Part shown: positions 15,741 through 23,238 of the stretch, piece after piece
How the letters are laid out: every line of letters begins with the position of its first letter
Position numbering within the stretch: the first letter of the stretch is position 1
Assembly (NCBI GenBank): GCA_021648025.1
Contig: JAKITO010000020.1
Span: forward strand, 1 to 52,893
Length of the DNA stretch: 52,893 nucleotides
Source of the DNA: Paracoccaceae bacterium
GTDB lineage: Bacteria; Pseudomonadota; Alphaproteobacteria; Rhodobacterales; Rhodobacteraceae
Reading direction: 5' to 3'
Made by a program: the position numbers and the translations under genes
The notes under the pieces: generated by a model
Seen by the model: the letters and a program-made list of their open reading frames with translations, nothing else
Database searches by the model: none
What the model was told of the DNA's origin: nothing

Positions 15741-17155
15741 TCGTAGACTTTGTCGATCCCGGCCATCTTGACGCCGGTAAAGGCCGACGCCTGAAACGAC
15801 AGGGCGCGCAGGTCTTCAACCTCAAGATTGTGCACCGAAGACTTGCCGCAGGCCTTGGCCAATGCGGTCATCTCCATGGTCATCGCCGTCAGATACCGCG
15901 CCACCCGTTCGGCGCCGGCAGCGGGGTTCATGCGCTTTTCAAGCTCAGGATCCTGCGTCGCGATCCCCACCGGACAACGCCCGGTATGGCAATGGTGGCA
16001 CGCGCCCGGTGATGTTCCAAGCGCCTCATAATCCTCAAGATATTGCGGTGAATTGCACCCCGCCGCAATCATCGCGCCATTGCCGATCATCACCGCATCC
16101 GCACCAAGCGCGATGCACTTGGCCGCGTCCACACCGGTGCGGATACCACCCGCCACCACCAATGACACCTTGCCCGACATGCCGCAGTCGTCCAACGCCT
16201 CGCGGCCCGCGCGAATTGCACTCATGGTGGGCACGCCGGTATGGTTCAAAAGCATCTCGGGCGACGCCCCGGTGCCGCCTTCGGCCCCGTCCAGCACAAT
16301 CACATCCGCACCCGCCTTGGCCGCCACGGCCACGTCGAACCGGGGCCGGGTCGCACCCATCTTGATGAAGATCGGCACCTGGTAATCAGTGGCAATGCGC
16401 AGTTCTTCGATCTTAACCGCCAGATCATCCGCCCCCAGGAAATCCGGGTGGCGGATGGTTGATCGTTGATCAACCCCTTCCGGAAGGGTCCGCATCTTGG
16501 ACACCCTCGGGCTGACCTTCATGCCCAAAAGCAAGCCGCCGGTTCCGGGCTTGGCCCCCTGACCCACGACAATCTCGATCCCGTCGGCGCGGCGCAGATG
16601 GTCCAAATCAACGCCGTAGCGCGCCGGCGACATCTGATACACCAAAATCCGCGAGGCTTCGCGTTCTTCCTCAAGCATCCCACCTTCGCCGGTGCAGGTC
16701 ATGGTGCCCACTTTGGATGCGCCGTATCCCAGCGATGCCTTGGCCGGGGCCGACAAGGCACCAAACGACATCGAGGCGATATAGATCGGTATTTTCAGCT
16801 TGATCGGCTTTTCCACCAGGCCGCGCCCGCCGCCCAGAATGGTCGTGGTATCACAGGTTTCACGGTACCCTTCCAACGGCAGCCGCGTCATGGTGGCCGG
16901 CACAAAGGTCAGATCATCAAAGGTCGGCAATTGCTGGTTGAACGAGTTATAGCCGCGCACCTGATAGCGGCCCAATTGCGCCAATGCGTGGACCTCGGCA
17001 ATCGAATCCGGATCCCAGCGGGCCGACCCGCCTTTGGTATACGACGATGGCACACCGGCGGGGCGACCTTCAATGGCGGCTTCGCCAAATTTGATCTCGT
17101 CCTCGCTGGCCATCTCAAACGGGTATTCATAAGGTTTGTTCAGATCATGAGCCAT
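15734..17155 (-). CDS. FMN-binding glutamate synthase-like large domain protein (GlxD/MgsC-like)
   Basis: Stand-alone FMN/Fe-S synthase domain of glutamate synthase, 473 residues. Features are IASMSFGALSAPAK, GEGGMLEEER, GQGAKPGTGG, the FMN-phosphate region VIVLDGAEGGTGASP and VAGGIRTGVDAAKCIALGAD, and the Cys cluster CHHCHTGRCPVGIATQD. With a separate amidotransferase and GXGXG subunit it forms the architecture of N-methylglutamate synthase (MgsABC) and GlxBCD. MgsABC makes N-methylglutamate from methylamine and glutamate. Here the amine may differ. It overlaps the upstream gene by 16 bases. Confidence 0.9.
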   Translation of the reverse strand: MAHDLNKPYEYPFEMASEDEIKFGEAAIEGRPAGVPSSYTKGGSARWDPDSIAEVHALAQLGRYQVRGYNSFNQQLPTFDDLTFVPATMTRLPLEGYRETCDTTTILGGGRGLVEKPIKLKIPIYIASMSFGALSAPAKASLGYGASKVGTMTCTGEGGMLEEEREASRILVYQMSPARYGVDLDHLRRADGIEIVVGQGAKPGTGGLLLGMKVSPRVSKMRTLPEGVDQRSTIRHPDFLGADDLAVKIEELRIATDYQVPIFIKMGATRPRFDVAVAAKAGADVIVLDGAEGGTGASPEMLLNHTGVPTMSAIRAGREALDDCGMSGKVSLVVAGGIRTGVDAAKCIALGADAVMIGNGAMIAAGCNSPQYLEDYEALGTSPGACHHCHTGRCPVGIATQDPELEKRMNPAAGAERVARYLTAMTMEMTALAKACGKSSVHNLEVEDLRALSFQASAFTGVKMAGIDKVYEW

Positions 17156-17832
17156 GCGTTTGCATCCCTGCTTTCAAAATACCAAAGTCGCTGACCCGAG
17201 ATCATCTTGCGCCAGTCGCGCGATGTATCCACCAGCCCCAAAGGCGCCAAAATCGCGTCCACCTCGGCCACTTCTTCGGCGCTCGGCTCCACCGTGTTCA
17301 CGTCGACACCAACACTTTCAACCGGACCTGCGACCCAGACTTCACCTTCCCACAAGGCATCAGCACAGCTTTCGCCGGCCCCGCCCAGGGCAATGATCCG
17401 CCCGGAATGCGCCATGAAACCGGACTGATAGCCGATCTTGCCTTCGACCACGATATTGCCACCCTTCATTGCGGCACCAACCCGCGGGCCGGCATCACCT
17501 TTGATGTGGATGGTCCCGCCCATCATTGCCGCACCGCACGACATGCCGCAATAGCCGCCGACGGTGATCATGCCATCCGACATGCCTTCGCCCAGCGCCC
17601 AGCCGGCGTTGCGTTCGATGTTGATGGTGGCACCCGTGTTCAAGCCGCCACAGAAATAACCAACCGAACCCTCAAAATGCAGGTCGGCACCCGGCGGCAG
17701 GCCAATCCCAAGGTTATGGCGTGACAGGGTGTTGGTCACCCGCATCCTGTCGCCCGCCTTGGCCGCTGCCTGCATATCCTGATTGATCTCGCGGATATGA
17801 CGCTGGCTGACGTCGATAATGACTTCGCTCAT
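17140..17832 (-). CDS. Glutamate synthase GXGXG-domain subunit (GlxC/MgsB-like)
   Basis: A beta-helix GXGXG protein of 230 residues, matching the C-terminal domain of glutamate synthase. Repeating turns are visible: GSVGYFCGGLNTGATINIERN, GGYCGMSCGAAMMGGTIHIKGD, AGPRVGAAMKGGNIVVEGKIGY. It acts structurally, linking amidotransferase and FMN domains. It forms an ATGA overlap with the amidotransferase gene and a 16-base overlap with the FMN subunit, so the three are produced together. Confidence 0.9.
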   Translation of the reverse strand: MSEVIIDVSQRHIREINQDMQAAAKAGDRMRVTNTLSRHNLGIGLPPGADLHFEGSVGYFCGGLNTGATINIERNAGWALGEGMSDGMITVGGYCGMSCGAAMMGGTIHIKGDAGPRVGAAMKGGNIVVEGKIGYQSGFMAHSGRIIALGGAGESCADALWEGEVWVAGPVESVGVDVNTVEPSAEEVAEVDAILAPLGLVDTSRDWRKMISGQRLWYFESRDANAWLMI

Positions 17833-18773
17833 GCGGCAAGACTCCGGTTACCGACGCCCCAGATGCCCATCAGGCTGGGACCGTCGTGATTGATTACATC
17901 TTCTTCGCCGGCAAACACACGGCGCACTGCCTGTTCTTCGGTCGCTACTGCCAGATCGCCATTCTTGTCGATCACCACCAGTGGTTTCATCGCGAACCGG
18001 TCCTTGGCAAAGCCGATGCCGTCGGGGCGGGCAATCATATAGGTGAACACACCGTCAATCGAGGTGATGGATTTGCGCAAGGCCTGGCTCATGCTTAGCC
18101 CCGCCTTGATCTGATCCGAAACCCAGACCGCAATCAGTTCGGAATCGTTTCCGGTCAGAAAACGATAGCCCCGCCGCTCAAGTTTTTCGCGCCAGGTGAA
18201 ATAATCGGTGATCTGGCCGTTATGCACAATCGCCACGTCCGAAAACGGCCGGGCCCAGAACGGGTGGCTGGCATTGGGCAACACGGAACTTTCCGTGGCC
18301 AGCCGCGCATGGCCAAGCCCGTGGGTGCCGATCATGTCGCGCACCCCGTGTTTGTCGGCCACATCCGTAGCACTGCCAATGTCTTTGATAATCTCCAACG
18401 ACCGCCCGCAGGACTGGATTTCGATCCGGTCGGTCAGGGTATCGGCGTCTTTTACCCAGGCCGTCAGGTCGGTTGGGTCGCTGATTTCCATGCGAAAACA
18501 ATAATGTGCGTTTTGATCTGTGGTGATCTGCGGCTCACTCAGGAAATCCGAACCATGGTCGCGCATCACATGGGTAAAACTGGCCAGATCACCGTCCATC
18601 GACGATTTGTCAAACCCCATGCCGCGTAAGGTATAGCCGGTTTCGCGGGGCACCGTGTAGATCGCAAAGCCGGTACTGTCGGCCCCGCGATGCCTTTGCG
18701 CATCCATCAATTCGACCAGATCGTGCCCGACCTTGCCCGGCGCATTCAGAATCCGACCAGCGATTCCACACAT
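17829..18773 (-). CDS. Class II glutamine amidotransferase subunit (GlxB/MgsA-like)
   Basis: Ntn-type glutamine amidotransferase of 314 residues. Cys2 after the initiator Met (MCGIAGRIL) is the nucleophile exposed on Met removal; QRHRGADSTGFAIYT and VAIVHNGQITDYF are the conserved substrate loops. It releases ammonia from glutamine for the partner synthase, or in MgsA-type complexes supports amine exchange. It is the first gene of the operon, with AGGAG before ATG 18773 and operator site C 22 bases upstream, divergent from the GntR gene. Confidence 0.92.
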   Translation of the reverse strand: MCGIAGRILNAPGKVGHDLVELMDAQRHRGADSTGFAIYTVPRETGYTLRGMGFDKSSMDGDLASFTHVMRDHGSDFLSEPQITTDQNAHYCFRMEISDPTDLTAWVKDADTLTDRIEIQSCGRSLEIIKDIGSATDVADKHGVRDMIGTHGLGHARLATESSVLPNASHPFWARPFSDVAIVHNGQITDYFTWREKLERRGYRFLTGNDSELIAVWVSDQIKAGLSMSQALRKSITSIDGVFTYMIARPDGIGFAKDRFAMKPLVVIDKNGDLAVATEEQAVRRVFAGEEDVINHDGPSLMGIWGVGNRSLAA

Positions 18774-18794
18774 GAGATTCTCCTAGAAAGTGTG

Positions 18795-18805
18795 TGTATA
18801 CAGTA
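18795..18805. promoter_or_regulatory. Predicted GntR operator, site C (glxB / gntR divergent promoter)
   Basis: TGTATACAGTA identical to sites A and B, extended as TGTATACAGTATAC, with a further CGTATTCAG half-site at about 18809. It is 22 bases upstream of the glxB-like ATG, where a bound repressor would block transcription. It supports autoregulation by the adjacent GntR protein. Confidence 0.72.
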
Positions 18806-18859
18806 TACCGTATTCAGCAATGATCAAGGCAATTCTTGATAACCGGCTTTATTGTACTC

Positions 18860-18870
18860 TGGATTCAGGA
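18860..18870. promoter_or_regulatory. Possible degenerate GntR operator, site D (gntR leader)
   Basis: TGGATTCAGGA matches the 11-base element at 8 of 11 positions and is followed directly by a second half-site GGATACAG. It lies about 50 bases upstream of the gntR start. Weaker than sites A-C; it could be an autoregulatory site. Confidence 0.4.
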
Positions 18871-18920
18871 TACAGAAGACTCAGCAAATTCATGCACAAA
18901 TTCATGCCAAGAGGCCCGCA

Positions 18921-19583
18921 ATGCCACTTAAAAGCATCCAACCCGCCCGCCGCCGCCTGGCTGACGAGGTGTACGAACAGTTGATCGAGGCGATCATGCG
19001 ACGCGAAATCGGGCCGGACGACCATCTGGTTCAGGAAAAACTGGCGGCGGAATTACAGATCAGCCGCACACCCGTCCGTGAGGCGCTGATGCGTCTGGAA
19101 CAGGACGGTGTGCTGGAAGTGTCCAGTCGCGGCAGTTTTCGGCTTTACCAGATGAACGACGGGGAAATTCGCGAATTATACCAGGCGCGCGCGGCGATCG
19201 AAGGGCAATCGGCGCGGATACTTGCCGATAATCCCAAGCCTGAAGTTATGACCGAATTGCGCGAATGCGTGCAACGCGAAGAGAACGTGAGCGACAGTTC
19301 GGCCAAAGGCTATTTCGAGGCCAACCGCAATATTCACCGCAAATTTGTCGAACTGGCAGGCAATCGGTTCCTGTTGGAAATGTTCGACATGATCTGGGGC
19401 AAGGCGATGGCGTTTCACCTGTTTGCGGCGATTGAAAACGTCGACCTGTCCAAATCTCTGGGGGCGCATACGGAGTTGGTTGATGCTGTCGCCTCGGGCG
19501 ATAAGGGTGAGGCGCTGGAAGTGTTCACAAGGCACATTCAGAACGGGTTCAATTTGCAGATCGAAGGGTTGCGCGCCGGATGA
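18921..19583 (+). CDS. GntR/FadR-subfamily (FCD domain) transcriptional regulator
   Basis: DNA-binding regulator of 220 residues. The N-terminal winged helix-turn-helix spans about residues 12-65 (EKLAAELQISRTPVREALMRLEQDGVLE). The C-terminal helical FCD domain has the likely metal-binding residues Asn/His of NRNIHRKF, His of GAHTELVDAV and His of FTRHIQNG, so it probably binds a small carboxylate at a metal. ATG 18921 is chosen over an upstream in-frame start at 18852 because the latter lies in the operator region and encodes a non-family N-terminus. It probably regulates the livJ, BMC, flavoprotein and glxB promoters through the shared TGTATACAGTA element. Confidence 0.92.
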   Translation: MPLKSIQPARRRLADEVYEQLIEAIMRREIGPDDHLVQEKLAAELQISRTPVREALMRLEQDGVLEVSSRGSFRLYQMNDGEIRELYQARAAIEGQSARILADNPKPEVMTELRECVQREENVSDSSAKGYFEANRNIHRKFVELAGNRFLLEMFDMIWGKAMAFHLFAAIENVDLSKSLGAHTELVDAVASGDKGEALEVFTRHIQNGFNLQIEGLRAG

Positions 19584-19996
19584 ATACGCCAGTCACACCC
19601 GACTATGCGCAAAAAGTTCTGACCGAGTTCTTTGCACAATGGGTGCAGGCGCTGGACCTGACGGTCCTGTCCATCGACGCGGGCCATGTACTGGTGCGTA
19701 TGCCCTTGGGCAAGCATCTGGCGCGGGTCGGCGGCATTGTGTCCGGTCAGGCGCTGGCCGCACTGGCAGATACTTCGATGGTGCTGGCGGCCATCGGCAA
19801 TTGCGGCGAGGCGCGCGCCTTTGCCACCACCGACCTGCACACGCAATTTCTGCGTCCCGGTGTTGGCACGGCAATCCTGTGCCGTGCGCGGGTGGTGCGG
19901 GCCGGCAAGGCGCTGGTGTTCACCCAGGCCGACATGACGCAAGAGGACGATGCCAAACTTGTCGCCACCGCCACCGCGACGTTTTTTGCGCCCTAG
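19580..19996 (+). CDS. PaaI-type hotdog-fold thioesterase
   Basis: Hotdog thioesterase, 138 residues. It shows GGIVSGQALAALADTSMVLA (the family helix carrying the catalytic acidic residue) and TTDLHTQFLRPGVG. It would hydrolyse acyl-CoA to the free acid and CoA. The ATG overlaps the gntR stop (ATGA), so it is co-transcribed with the regulator. Because the microcompartment lacks a visible phosphotransacylase, a thioesterase could help return CoA; this is inference and it may simply protect against dead-end thioesters. Confidence 0.85.
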   Translation: MNTPVTPDYAQKVLTEFFAQWVQALDLTVLSIDAGHVLVRMPLGKHLARVGGIVSGQALAALADTSMVLAAIGNCGEARAFATTDLHTQFLRPGVGTAILCRARVVRAGKALVFTQADMTQEDDAKLVATATATFFAP

Positions 19997-20186
19997 CGTC
20001 TGGACCTGTCAACAATGGGTAGGGCGGGGCGAAACCACTTCCGGTTCTGATCACCCTTGACAGATTGCGCACTTAGATGTGAGGTTCGGGGCGCGATGGC
20101 CAGAATCCCTCGCAATGACGACCACGCGCCCAGAATGAATGTGGGAGCAGCGGGGATTAATGGTTGAAGGACCAAAGGTCTTCGGT

Positions 20187-20780
20187 ATGAAATTTCTTGT
20201 GGTCTATGCCCACCCCGTTCCCTCCAGTTTTACCGCCGCCGTGCTTGATACAGTCAAGCGGGCATTGAAGGGCGCGGGCCATGATATCCGGGTGACGGAC
20301 CTGTATGCGGAACAGTTTCAGCCGGTTTTGTCGCGCGCGGATCGCGAGGCATACCTGGAAAACACGCCGCAATTGATCGAACAGGTTCAGGACCATGTGG
20401 ACAATCTGAAATGGGCCGATGGCTTGGTTTTTGTCTTTCCGACCTGGTATTTTGGCCCGCCTGCCATCCTCAAAGGTTGGTTCGAACGGGTCTGGCTGCC
20501 GGGCGTCACCTTTGAGGTGGCCAAACGCAAGGGCGACACCACATCATCGTGCATCCGCCACATCAAACGGCTGGCGGTCATCACCTCGTCCGGTTCCCCC
20601 GCTTGGTGGATGTTCGTGGTCGGCAACCCGTGCAAGCGGTTCTTTTTGCGCTGCATGCGCGCCCTGTTCGATTTTCGCTGCAAAACCGTCTGGATGCAGC
20701 TTTACGACATGAACATTGTGGACGACGCCGCGCGCAAGAAATTCCTTGCCAAGGTCGAACGCAAGATGGCAAAGCTATGA
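20187..20780 (+). CDS. Flavodoxin-fold NAD(P)H oxidoreductase (quinone reductase family)
   Basis: A protein of 197 residues of the Flavodoxin_2 family (KefF/MdaB/NQO type). The opening MKFLVVYAHPVPSSFTAAVL is typical, followed by YAEQFQP and the FMN/FAD loop FVFPTWYFGPPAILKGWFERV. It reduces quinones or similar acceptors with NAD(P)H. ATG 20187 is chosen at the family start; the longer in-frame start at 20139 adds non-family residues. It is separated from the thioesterase gene by 190 bases that show no gene or strong motif, so any link to the microcompartment is unclear. Confidence 0.85.
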   Translation: MKFLVVYAHPVPSSFTAAVLDTVKRALKGAGHDIRVTDLYAEQFQPVLSRADREAYLENTPQLIEQVQDHVDNLKWADGLVFVFPTWYFGPPAILKGWFERVWLPGVTFEVAKRKGDTTSSCIRHIKRLAVITSSGSPAWWMFVVGNPCKRFFLRCMRALFDFRCKTVWMQLYDMNIVDDAARKKFLAKVERKMAKL

Positions 20781-20788
20781 GTGCGCCA

Positions 20789-21175
20789 CTAGACTTTGGC
20801 GGCTATCGCCTCGATTTCCACGGTGAATTCCTCGCGGGTAAACCCGTTGACAATCATCAGGGTCGACGCCGGCGGGGTGATGGCAAACCGGGCGTCGCGC
20901 GCCGCCATGTAGGGCACCATATGTTCGCGACTTGTCACATAGGCGTTGATACGCACCACGTCCGCCATGGTCATATCGGCATCGGCCAGGATTTTTGCGA
21001 TGTTGTCAAAACACAGATCGGCCTGGTCGCGGGTGTTGTCGGGGATCACGTCGTCAGGCGTGACTGCCAGTTGCCCGGAACAGAACACCAGCCGCGCATT
21101 TGCCGGAACTTCGACCGCATGGGCGTATTTGGCAAACGGGCGGCGGATGGTTGTGGGGGTATGATGTGTAAGCAT
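20789..21175 (-). CDS. RidA/YjgF family protein (second copy)
   Basis: A 128-residue RidA-superfamily protein (LVFCSGQLAVTPDDVIPD, VVRINAYVTSREHMVPY, TLMIVNGFTREEFTVEIEAIA). The C-terminal segment has Glu/Arg in the FTREEFTVEIE strand. It is convergent with the flavodoxin-like gene and divergent from the NMT1-type binding protein. It is distinct in sequence from the RidA at 6672, so it may serve the downstream heterocycle-type operon or general imine removal. Confidence 0.87.
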   Translation of the reverse strand: MLTHHTPTTIRRPFAKYAHAVEVPANARLVFCSGQLAVTPDDVIPDNTRDQADLCFDNIAKILADADMTMADVVRINAYVTSREHMVPYMAARDARFAITPPASTLMIVNGFTREEFTVEIEAIAAKV

Positions 21176-21333
21176 GTGGCGTCCTTGACCTTGTTTTACC
21201 GTGCGATTCTATCTTGCCGGAACCGTCCATAACAGTAACATCAAACAAACAGGCAGAAGTCATCAAAAGGGAAGGGATATTCCCGAACCATCTTGAAACA
21301 GTGAACTGACAAACAAACCCTGGGAGAGAACTC

Positions 21334-22341
21334 ATGAAACTCAAGACAATCACATATGGAATTGCAGCACTGCTGGCTGGAACCGCGGCGCATGCCCAAG
21401 AAGCCGTCACATTCGGTACCAACTGGGTCGCACAGCCCGAACACGGCGGATTTTATCAGGCTGTGGCCGACGGCACCTATGCCGCCTGCGGTCTGGATGT
21501 GACGATTGTGCCGGGTGGGCCGAACGTCAACAACCGCGCACTTCTGCTGGCCGGCAAAATTGACTTTCTGATGGATGGCAACCTGTTGCAGCCGTTCAAT
21601 TCGGTCAGGGAAGACATCCCCATGGTGGTGGTTGCCAGCGTCTTTCAGAAAGAACCGCAAGTGATCATGACCCATCCGGGGCAGGGGCTGGACACCTGGG
21701 AAAGCCTGAAAGGCGCGGATACGCTGTTGATTGGTAACGGCGGCTATCAGTCATTTTTCCGCTGGATGGTCAGCCTTGGGTTTCGTGATGAACAGCGCAA
21801 GCCCTATACCTATAACTCGGCGCCTTTTCTGGCCGACAAGAAAAGCGGCCAGCAGGGTTATGTGACGTCTGAACCATATGCCATCCAGAAAGAAGCCGGG
21901 TTTGAACCAAACGTGTTCTTGCTGGCGGATTACGGCTTTGATACCTATTCGACGCTGATTGCCACCATGCAAAAGACGATCGACACACGCCCCGAGGTGG
22001 TCCAGTGCTTTGTTGACGGGTCAATCCTGGGCTGGACCAATTACATGTACGGTGACCAGAGTGCCGCAAACAAACTGATCCAGACCGACAACCCTGATAT
22101 GGGTGATGCCAATATCGAATTTGCCATGGAGCAGTTGACCAAATACGGCATCGTTGATTCCGGTGACAGCCTGACCATGGGCATTGGCGCCATGACGGTC
22201 GAGCGGATAGAAAGCTTCTACAACAAGATGGTGGATGCCGGCGTCATTGATGGCGGGCTTGATCTGGATGCGGTTTATGACCTGAGCTTTGTTAACAAGG
22301 GTGTGGGTCTGGACGTCAAAAAGGCACTGATGGGAAACTGA
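21334..22341 (+). CDS. ABC transporter substrate-binding protein, NMT1/THI5-like
   Basis: Periplasmic binding protein of 335 residues. Signal peptide MKLKTITYGIAALLAGTAAHA; mature protein starts QEAVTFGTNWVAQPEHGGFYQAVADG, the NMT1/THI5 pattern. Family ligands include hydroxymethylpyrimidine, riboflavin, taurine and sulfonates. GGGAG precedes the ATG. It begins a long plus-strand operon whose hydrolases (creatininase-like, cytosine-deaminase-like) suggest a nitrogen heterocycle as ligand. I looked for a TPP riboswitch in the 158-base leader and saw none. Confidence 0.88.
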   Translation: MKLKTITYGIAALLAGTAAHAQEAVTFGTNWVAQPEHGGFYQAVADGTYAACGLDVTIVPGGPNVNNRALLLAGKIDFLMDGNLLQPFNSVREDIPMVVVASVFQKEPQVIMTHPGQGLDTWESLKGADTLLIGNGGYQSFFRWMVSLGFRDEQRKPYTYNSAPFLADKKSGQQGYVTSEPYAIQKEAGFEPNVFLLADYGFDTYSTLIATMQKTIDTRPEVVQCFVDGSILGWTNYMYGDQSAANKLIQTDNPDMGDANIEFAMEQLTKYGIVDSGDSLTMGIGAMTVERIESFYNKMVDAGVIDGGLDLDAVYDLSFVNKGVGLDVKKALMGN

Positions 22342-22359
22342 CCGGAAACTGAATGCGTG

Positions 22360-22384
22360 GCGTCCCGGCCCCGGTCCGGGGCGC
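22360..22384. other. Intercistronic hairpin after the NMT1-type binding-protein gene
   Basis: Inverted repeat GCGTCCCGG / CCGGGGCGC with a 7-base loop (one T-G pair), starting 19 bases after the binding-protein stop and before the ATPase gene. No T-run follows on the plus strand. Likely mRNA stabiliser or partial terminator giving excess binding protein. Confidence 0.5.
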
Positions 22385-22449
22385 GTGGCATCGCGGATAG
22401 GGCAAGGTGCGTGGGTGTTTCACCTGCGCCTGTGGAAATGAGGAAATGA

Positions 22450-23238
22450 ATGAGCGATCAAACACTCCTGTCGCTAACCCAGGTCGGCAAAACCTTTTCC
22501 AATGGCACTGTGGCGCTGCAAGGCATGTCTATGGACATCGCCCAGGGGTCATTTGTCAGCCTGCTGGGTCCGTCCGGTTGTGGCAAATCCACCGCATTGA
22601 AGATCATTGCCGGGCTTGGCAACATGACCACCGGAACCCTGAACTGGCCCAACGCCAAGGTTGACAGGATGGGCCGGCCTGATCACGAAATATCGTTTGT
22701 GTTTCAGGAACCCACCTTGATGTTATGGGCCACCGTGTTTGACAATGTCTGGCTGCCGCTGCGCCTTAAGGGCATCAAGAAAAAGGCGGCGTTGACAGCT
22801 GTCAACGAGGCGCTGGAAATGGTGGGGCTGGCGGCATTTTCCGGGTCTTATCCGCGCGAACTTTCGGGTGGCATGAAAATGCGGGTGTCGATTGCGCGGG
22901 CACTGGTGACACGGCCCAAGCTGTTGCTGATGGATGAACCGTTTGCGGCGCTGGACGAGATTACCCGGTCAAAACTGAACGACGACCTGCTGACCCTTTG
23001 GCAGCAATTGAACTGGACGGTAATATTCGTCACCCATTCGGTGTTCGAGAGCGCCTATCTGTCCAACCGCATCGTTGTCATGGCCTCGCGTCCGGGCCGG
23101 GTGGTTGCCGATATCAACGTTGACGCCCCTTACCCAAGACGTGGCGATGATTTCCGCAATTCCGCCGAATACAACGCCTATTGCAGCCAGACTTCGTTAG
23201 CGCTGCATGCGGCCATGCAAGCAGGGGATCATTTGTGA
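22450..23238 (+). CDS. ABC transporter ATP-binding protein, SsuB/TauB/ThiZ-like
   Basis: ATPase of 262 residues. Walker A is GPSGCGKST, the Q-loop FVFQEPTLMLWATVFDNV, the signature ELSGGMKMRVSIARAL (GGMKMR instead of GGQQQR, usual in this family) and Walker B LLLMDEPFAALDE. It partners the next permease and the NMT1-type binding protein. Its stop overlaps the permease start (TGATG). Confidence 0.93.
   Translation: MSDQTLLSLTQVGKTFSNGTVALQGMSMDIAQGSFVSLLGPSGCGKSTALKIIAGLGNMTTGTLNWPNAKVDRMGRPDHEISFVFQEPTLMLWATVFDNVWLPLRLKGIKKKAALTAVNEALEMVGLAAFSGSYPRELSGGMKMRVSIARALVTRPKLLLMDEPFAALDEITRSKLNDDLLTLWQQLNWTVIFVTHSVFESAYLSNRIVVMASRPGRVVADINVDAPYPRRGDDFRNSAEYNAYCSQTSLALHAAMQAGDHL

Noticed and set aside
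12109..18773. Complete methylamine N-methylglutamate pathway
   Set aside because: MgsABC-like and GMAS-like genes are present, but the four-subunit N-methylglutamate dehydrogenase is absent. Formaldehyde would not need a CoA-acylating aldehyde dehydrogenase in a shell.
21176..21333. TPP riboswitch before the NMT1/THI5-like gene
   Set aside because: The conserved thi-box segments (CTGAGA and the ACCTGA region) are not seen in the leader.
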